NCBI GenBank assembly: GCA_002502045.1
Contig: DAPE01000011.1
Span: forward strand, 62,001-126,000
From: Candidatus Parvarchaeota archaeon UBA573
GTDB taxonomy: Archaea > Nanobdellota > Nanobdellia > Parvarchaeales > Parvarchaeaceae
DNA length: 64,000 nucleotides
Reading direction: 5' to 3'
Position numbers and translations under genes: made by a program. Of this stretch, positions 60,424 to 64,000 are shown one piece after another (the stretch's first letter is position 1; every line of letters begins with the position of its first letter). The notes under the pieces are model-generated. The model was not told where the DNA came from. It searched no databases and saw only the letters and a list, made by a program, of their open reading frames with translations.

Positions 60424-60726
60424 ATGACAGAAGTTTGTCCAGTTTGCGGTCTTCCAAAAGACCTTTGTATCTGCGGAACCATTTCGCAGGAAACGCAGAA
60501 AATAAAGATTTATACTAAAAAGGTTTCTTTCAAAAAGATGGTCACTATTATAAATGGTTTAGATTCAAAGGCCGTAAATATAAAAGATTTAACAAAAACA
60601 CTTAAGACAAAAATAGCGTGTGGTGGGACATTTAAAGACGGTATGATAGAGCTACAGGGAGAGCATGTTGATAAAGTAAAAGATATACTTGTTAAACTGG
60701 GTTTTCCAGAATCCTCTTTCTCTTAA
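60424..60726 (+). CDS. Translation initiation factor aIF1 (SUI1 family)
   Basis: A 100-residue SUI1 protein. The N terminus has a zinc-knuckle-like CPVCGLPKDLCIC, and the body carries the conserved IYTKKVSFKKMVTIINGLDSK, KDLTKTLKTKIACGGTFKDGMIELQGEHVDKVKDILVKLGF. aIF1 keeps start-codon choice accurate and binds the P-site side of the small subunit. In archaea the gene often stands in the r-protein cluster next to L29; here it is alone. Its stop overlaps the stop of the convergent MetRS gene by four bases. Confidence 0.95.
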   Translation: MTEVCPVCGLPKDLCICGTISQETQKIKIYTKKVSFKKMVTIINGLDSKAVNIKDLTKTLKTKIACGGTFKDGMIELQGEHVDKVKDILVKLGFPESSFS

Positions 60727-62174
60727 TTTATCTTGTTAAAAAGATTTTCTCCCCTTTCAACTTTAGTAGAAAATTCCCTGAAAAATGCATCTGATAATAA
60801 TTGCCCATTTACACCCAATTTCTTTTCAATTTTTTCTGCTGTTGATGGCATGAAAGGCTTGAGAAATATTGTAGCAATTCTTATTGCTTCCAAAGAGTTA
60901 TAAAGAACGTTTGCTAAATTTTTACCTTCAAGCTTCCATGGCTCTTTATCATTTACATATTTGTTTATTTTCCTTATTCCCTCAAATATAAGATTTAATG
61001 CGGAGTAAAGGTCCTTTTTCTCAAAATTTTCAATTATTTCTTCTTTTCTAATAAAATCTTCTATCTCTGGTTTTCCTTCTATTTTGCCTTCAAATTTCTC
61101 GGCTAATGTTAAAACTCTAGCAACTAAATTGCTTAGGTTTGACATAAGCTCTCCATTTATTCTTTCCTTTAATGCCGCTTCAGAAAAATCCCCATCCTCC
61201 CAGGTGGGTTTTTCCCTCAATAAAAAATATCTAAATGCATCTGCAGAGTATTTATCTGCAATTTCAATAGGATCAACAACATTTCCTATCGATTTACTCA
61301 TTTTTTTACCGTCCACAGTCCACCATCCATGAGCCAATATGTTTTTTGGTAAAGGCAAATCTGCAGACATTAGCATTGCCGGCCAGATTACTGAATGAAA
61401 CCAAACTATCTCTTTCCCAACAAGATGAATATCAGCAGGCCAAAATTCCTTGAATTCACTACCATCTGGCCAGTTAAGAGCACTTAGATAGTTAAGCAAG
61501 GCATCAAACCAAACATAAACTGAATGACTCTCGTCCAATGGAAATTTTATTCCCCATGAAACGCTCTTTCTTGAGATATCCAAGTCCTTTAACTCCCCCT
61601 TCAACCGGTTTAATATCTCGTTTGCATTTTTTTCAGGTAATATTAAACCTTTGTTTATTAGATTAATTATTTGATCTTTGTATTTGCTTAATTTGAAAAA
61701 ATACGCTTCTTCCTTTATCTTTTGCACATCTCTGCCGCAATCCGGGCATTTCCCTCCCACTAATTCACTCTCGGTTATGTATCTTTCATCCGGCAGGCAA
61801 TAGAACCCCTCATATTCACCCTTGTATATATCCCCTTTTTCAAAGACTTTTTTTATGAATCTCTTTACTGTTTCTTCATGACTTTTATCAGTTGTTCTTA
61901 TAAATTTATCATAGGAGATATTGAGCTTTTCCCAGGTAGTTTTATACTTCTGAGAAGTTTCATCAACGAGTTCTTTTGGGGTTTTATTCTTTTCATTCGC
62001 AGCCTTTTCTATCTTTCCTCCATGCTCATCTGTACCTGTCAAAAAGAAAACTTTCTCATTGTTTAGTCTATGCCATCTCGCAAATACATCTGCTATTATA
62101 GTTGTGTATGCATGCCCTATATGCGGCTTGTCATTGACATAGTAAATTGGTGTAGTTATGTAAAATTTTTCCAT
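60723..62174 (-). CDS. metG: Methionyl-tRNA synthetase, bacterial type
   Basis: A 483-residue MetRS. The N terminus TPIYYVNDKPHIGHAYTTI (HIGH 18-21) and YCLPDERYITESEL...CPDCGRDV, then KKMSKSIGNVVDP and the helical anticodon domain (DKEPWKLE), are those of bacterial MetRS of the Bacillus/Thermotoga form. The archaeal enzyme instead starts with a SALPYANGPLHIGH-like sequence. One of the usual zinc-site Cys is Asp (CLPDE), leaving three. There is no C-terminal EMAP/OB-fold dimer domain. It charges both the elongator and initiator Met tRNAs; the initiator tRNA is 24 bases upstream on the same strand. Confidence 0.95.
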   Translation of the reverse strand: MEKFYITTPIYYVNDKPHIGHAYTTIIADVFARWHRLNNEKVFFLTGTDEHGGKIEKAANEKNKTPKELVDETSQKYKTTWEKLNISYDKFIRTTDKSHEETVKRFIKKVFEKGDIYKGEYEGFYCLPDERYITESELVGGKCPDCGRDVQKIKEEAYFFKLSKYKDQIINLINKGLILPEKNANEILNRLKGELKDLDISRKSVSWGIKFPLDESHSVYVWFDALLNYLSALNWPDGSEFKEFWPADIHLVGKEIVWFHSVIWPAMLMSADLPLPKNILAHGWWTVDGKKMSKSIGNVVDPIEIADKYSADAFRYFLLREKPTWEDGDFSEAALKERINGELMSNLSNLVARVLTLAEKFEGKIEGKPEIEDFIRKEEIIENFEKKDLYSALNLIFEGIRKINKYVNDKEPWKLEGKNLANVLYNSLEAIRIATIFLKPFMPSTAEKIEKKLGVNGQLLSDAFFREFSTKVERGENLFNKIN

Positions 62175-62197
62175 TCTTTTTTATTATATTATTATTA

Positions 62198-62273
62198 TAG
62201 CGGAGGTGGGATTTGAACCACACGACCTCTGGGTTATGAGCCCAGCGAGCACTCCTGGCTGCTCTACTCCGCT
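62198..62273 (-). tRNA. Initiator tRNA-Met (CAU)
   Basis: A 76-base tRNA with A1-U72 (acceptor AGCGGAG/CTCCGCT), the three G-C pairs next to the anticodon loop (GGG-CTCATAA-CCC), and anticodon CAT: all marks of an archaeal initiator. The T-arm is GTGTGG-TTCAAAT-CCCAC, so the 5' strand has one more base than the 3' strand and a T would bulge in the T-stem. No encoded CCA. The MetRS gene follows on the same strand. Confidence 0.95.
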
Positions 62274-62358
62274 TTGATTTATTTAATAGTTATTGATTAT
62301 TTAATAACTTTTATAGATTATAAAATAGTTATTTAAACTATACTCTCCTTAGATTCAA
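62274..62358. promoter_or_regulatory. Divergent promoter region, initiator tRNA (-) and UMP kinase (+)
   Basis: An 85-base AT-rich gap. The plus-strand GATTATTTAA (62295-62304) reads TTAAATAATC on the minus strand, 22-31 bases before the tRNA. GTTATTTAAAC (62328-62338) lies 21-31 bases before the UMP kinase ATG at 62359. The two form an imperfect inverted repeat around 62318. Confidence 0.45.
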
Positions 62359-63000
62359 ATGGCGGCAGTAATATCACTTGGCGGCTCATTTATATTTGAT
62401 AAGAAAAAAGATACTTCTTTACTTTTTAATGAATTAAAAAAAATAAACGAAAAATTCCTGGTTATAACTGGTGGTGGGCCAATTGCCCGAGATTATATAA
62501 ATTTCGCTAGAGAATTTAATTTAACTGAAAAAGATTTGCACACTGTGGGCATAAAGTGCACGCACATAAATGCTTGGGTTATGTCGAAAACGTTTAAAAC
62601 AGATTATACTGATGAAGACCCTAGAAAAATAAAAATAAACAAAAAGATAACGTTAACTGGAGGTTTTCTTCCTGGATGGACTACGGATACATGCGCTGCA
62701 TACGCTGCGGTTTCAACACGCTCAAAGATAATATTTAACATGTCTAAAGAATTTGGAGTATACGACAAAGACCCTAGAAAATTCGATAATGTTAAGCTGC
62801 TAAAAGAAATAAGTTTTGATAAACTTTATACGCTTACAAAAGGCAAACGCGTGCCAGGAATGAACTTTATATTTGATCCTTTGGCTGCAAAGATCTGCAA
62901 AAAGAATGGCATAGAAGTTATTGTTACAAGCGATATAGAGGATATAAAAAGGTACCTTGAAAACAAGAAGATAAATGGTACAGTTATAAAAGACCATTAG
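62359..63000 (+). CDS. pyrH: UMP kinase, archaeal type
   Basis: A 213-residue amino acid kinase-fold UMP kinase. The start is AVISLGGSFIFD, with the Gly-rich VITGGGPIARDYI, ITLTGGFLPGWTTDTCAAYAA and NMSKEFGVYDKDPRKF. Archaeal UMPKs have the same GGxxPGxxTD and D-K-DPR blocks and lack the bacterial N-terminal extension. It makes UDP from UMP and ATP at the head of pyrimidine nucleotide supply. It has its own promoter, shared as a divergent pair with the initiator tRNA. Confidence 0.94.
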   Translation: MAAVISLGGSFIFDKKKDTSLLFNELKKINEKFLVITGGGPIARDYINFAREFNLTEKDLHTVGIKCTHINAWVMSKTFKTDYTDEDPRKIKINKKITLTGGFLPGWTTDTCAAYAAVSTRSKIIFNMSKEFGVYDKDPRKFDNVKLLKEISFDKLYTLTKGKRVPGMNFIFDPLAAKICKKNGIEVIVTSDIEDIKRYLENKKINGTVIKDH

Positions 63001-63038
63001 TTCCAAAAGCAATATAATTAGCAATTGGTAAAACAGGT

Positions 63039-64000
63039 ATGAAAAGAGCATTTAAATACAGGGTATATCCAACAAGAGAACAGGAAGATCTATTGAATAA
63101 ATACCTGGAAGAATCAAGACAGCTTTATAATTCTCTTTTAGAAGAATCAATAAAAGCATACAAAGAAGATGGCAATACCCTTCTGGGGTATAACCTACAA
63201 AAAACAGCATTGAAATTAAGGAAAGAGAAAGGATTTACAGTATACGCACAATCAACTCAAGATGTAGCTGATAGGGTCACCAAATCATTTAAGAATTTCT
63301 TCAGGAGAGTAAAAGAGAATAAATCAGGAAAGAAACAGAAGGCAGGATACCCTAGATTTAAGGCATTAGGCAGGTATAAGAGCATAGCTTTCCCCCAATA
63401 CCCTCATGGATTCAAGATCTTAGATGATAGCTTATTGCCTGTCTCTGGTGTTGGAACCCTTAAAATCAAGTATCTTAAGGATATCACAGGCAAGATAAAG
63501 ACACTTACAATCAAGAAGGAACCTACAGGCAACTGGTATGCAATAATCATAGCGGAAGGGGAATTCAAGAATGAAAATCATGTATGTGAAAGCGATAAAG
63601 CTGTCGGCATAGATGTCGGCCTTACCTCCCTTATAGCTACTTCCTACGGAGAATTAATCGAAAATCCAAAGATACTTAAGAACTCCGAAAAAATCCTTAA
63701 GATTAGGCACAGGCAGTTATCTAAAAAGAAAAAAGGCTCAAAGAACAGAAATAAGGCAAGGATAAGACTAGCTAAAGCATATAAGAAAGTAGAAAGACAG
63801 AGAAAAACTTTCTTACATGATTTGACTAATAAGCTTATTAAAGACTATAAAATAATCTTTGTTGAAAAACTGAACATAAATGGAATGGTTAGAAATCATT
63901 ATCTCGCTAAATCCATTTTGGATGCGTCGTGGAATGAGCTTGCAAGGCAGTTAAGCTACAAAGCGGAAGAAGCTGGTAGCATAGTCTTGCAGGTAGACCC
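63039..64000 (+). mobile_element. tnpB: Partial TnpB/OrfB transposon-encoded protein (IS200/IS605-IS607 type), cut by window edge
   Basis: A reading frame open from the ATG at 63039 to the end of the window, 320 codons. It starts MKRAFKYRVYPTREQEDLLN, the TnpB N-terminal helix-turn-helix pattern, then YPRFKALGRYKS and GKIKTLTIKKEPTGNWYAIIIAE. The first RuvC Asp is in GIDVGLTSL (about residue 190) and the Glu in IFVEKLNI (about 274). The zinc finger and last Asp are beyond the window. TnpB is an RNA-guided DNA nuclease that keeps its IS in place. There is no tnpA upstream, where the UMP kinase ends only 38 bases away. The sequence has no stop or frameshift in the visible part, so it may be active. 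Confidence 0.92.

Noticed and set aside
62295-62338. Inverted repeat before the UMP kinase as a terminator or mobile element end
   Set aside because: It coincides with the two expected TATA positions for divergent genes and has no GC stem, so promoter symmetry explains it.
1-64000. CRISPR array or defence island
   Set aside because: No regularly spaced identical repeats and no cas, restriction or other defence genes; only the TnpB fragment at the right edge.

Overview
The window is a gene-dense, AT-rich piece of an archaeal chromosome. The information-processing genes are all of archaeal type: membrane LonB protease, PolD small subunit DP1, aIF2-alpha, aIF1, aRF1, Nop10, RNase P protein Rnp1, NreA, class I CCA-adding enzyme, EndA, RIO1 and an archaeal-order r-protein cluster. 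The small proteins, overlapping genes, very large surface proteins and a bacterial-type MetRS suggest a DPANN-like archaeon, perhaps Micrarchaeota/Parvarchaeota (ARMAN). That placement is inference. No stretch over 300 bases lacks a gene; the longest gap, about 165 bases at 383-547, holds nothing I can name.

Layout. 1-6480: partial ATPase, an overlapping lonB-RIO1-MGMT operon, a PRC-barrel protein, fused ADP-forming acyl-CoA synthetase, a membrane-anchored Holliday-resolvase-like protein and tRNA-Met. 6509-7018: an adenosine-specific kinase-family protein. 7039-24916: a same-strand, tightly packed 17-kb surface cluster of six N-terminally anchored exported proteins (808, 268, 194, 1140, 3049 and 207 aa), headed by a soluble orphan of 239 aa. 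Three of the six carry pilin-like Gly/Ala-Gln signals. 24979-33362: tRNA-Asn, CCA-adding enzyme, an Lhr-type helicase, a metallo-beta-lactamase-fold hydrolase, a C/D box sRNA, a small secreted protein, an APC permease, an IMP dehydrogenase-like protein and tRNA-Ala. 33410-39915: a methyltransferase, tRNA-Ile, SAM synthetase, aRF1, an orphan, EndA with a 38-codon ORF, aIF2-alpha, Nop10 and NreA. 39991-50675: EMC3/DUF106 protein, SecY and the r-protein run from L15 back to L3, in which L2-S19-L22-S3-L29 are missing. 50822-60282: pyruvate kinase, a pilin-signal DUF2341/LamG protein, two dTMP kinases, PolD DP1 and ArgRS. 60424-64000: aIF1, bacterial-type MetRS, initiator tRNA, UMP kinase and a TnpB cut by the window edge.

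How it fits together. Much of the window is translation: ribosome parts, tRNAs whose genes lack CCA plus the enzyme that adds it, tRNA splicing, initiation, release and an rRNA methylation guide. Nucleotide supply (IMPDH-like, UMPK, two TMPKs) and DNA maintenance (DP1, NreA, Lhr, resolvase-like, MGMT) surround it. SecY and the EMC3-like insertase could serve the exported proteins. The surface cluster is the strongest candidate for an undescribed system. It has no assembly ATPase, TadC-like platform or prepilin peptidase nearby, so those would have to be encoded elsewhere.
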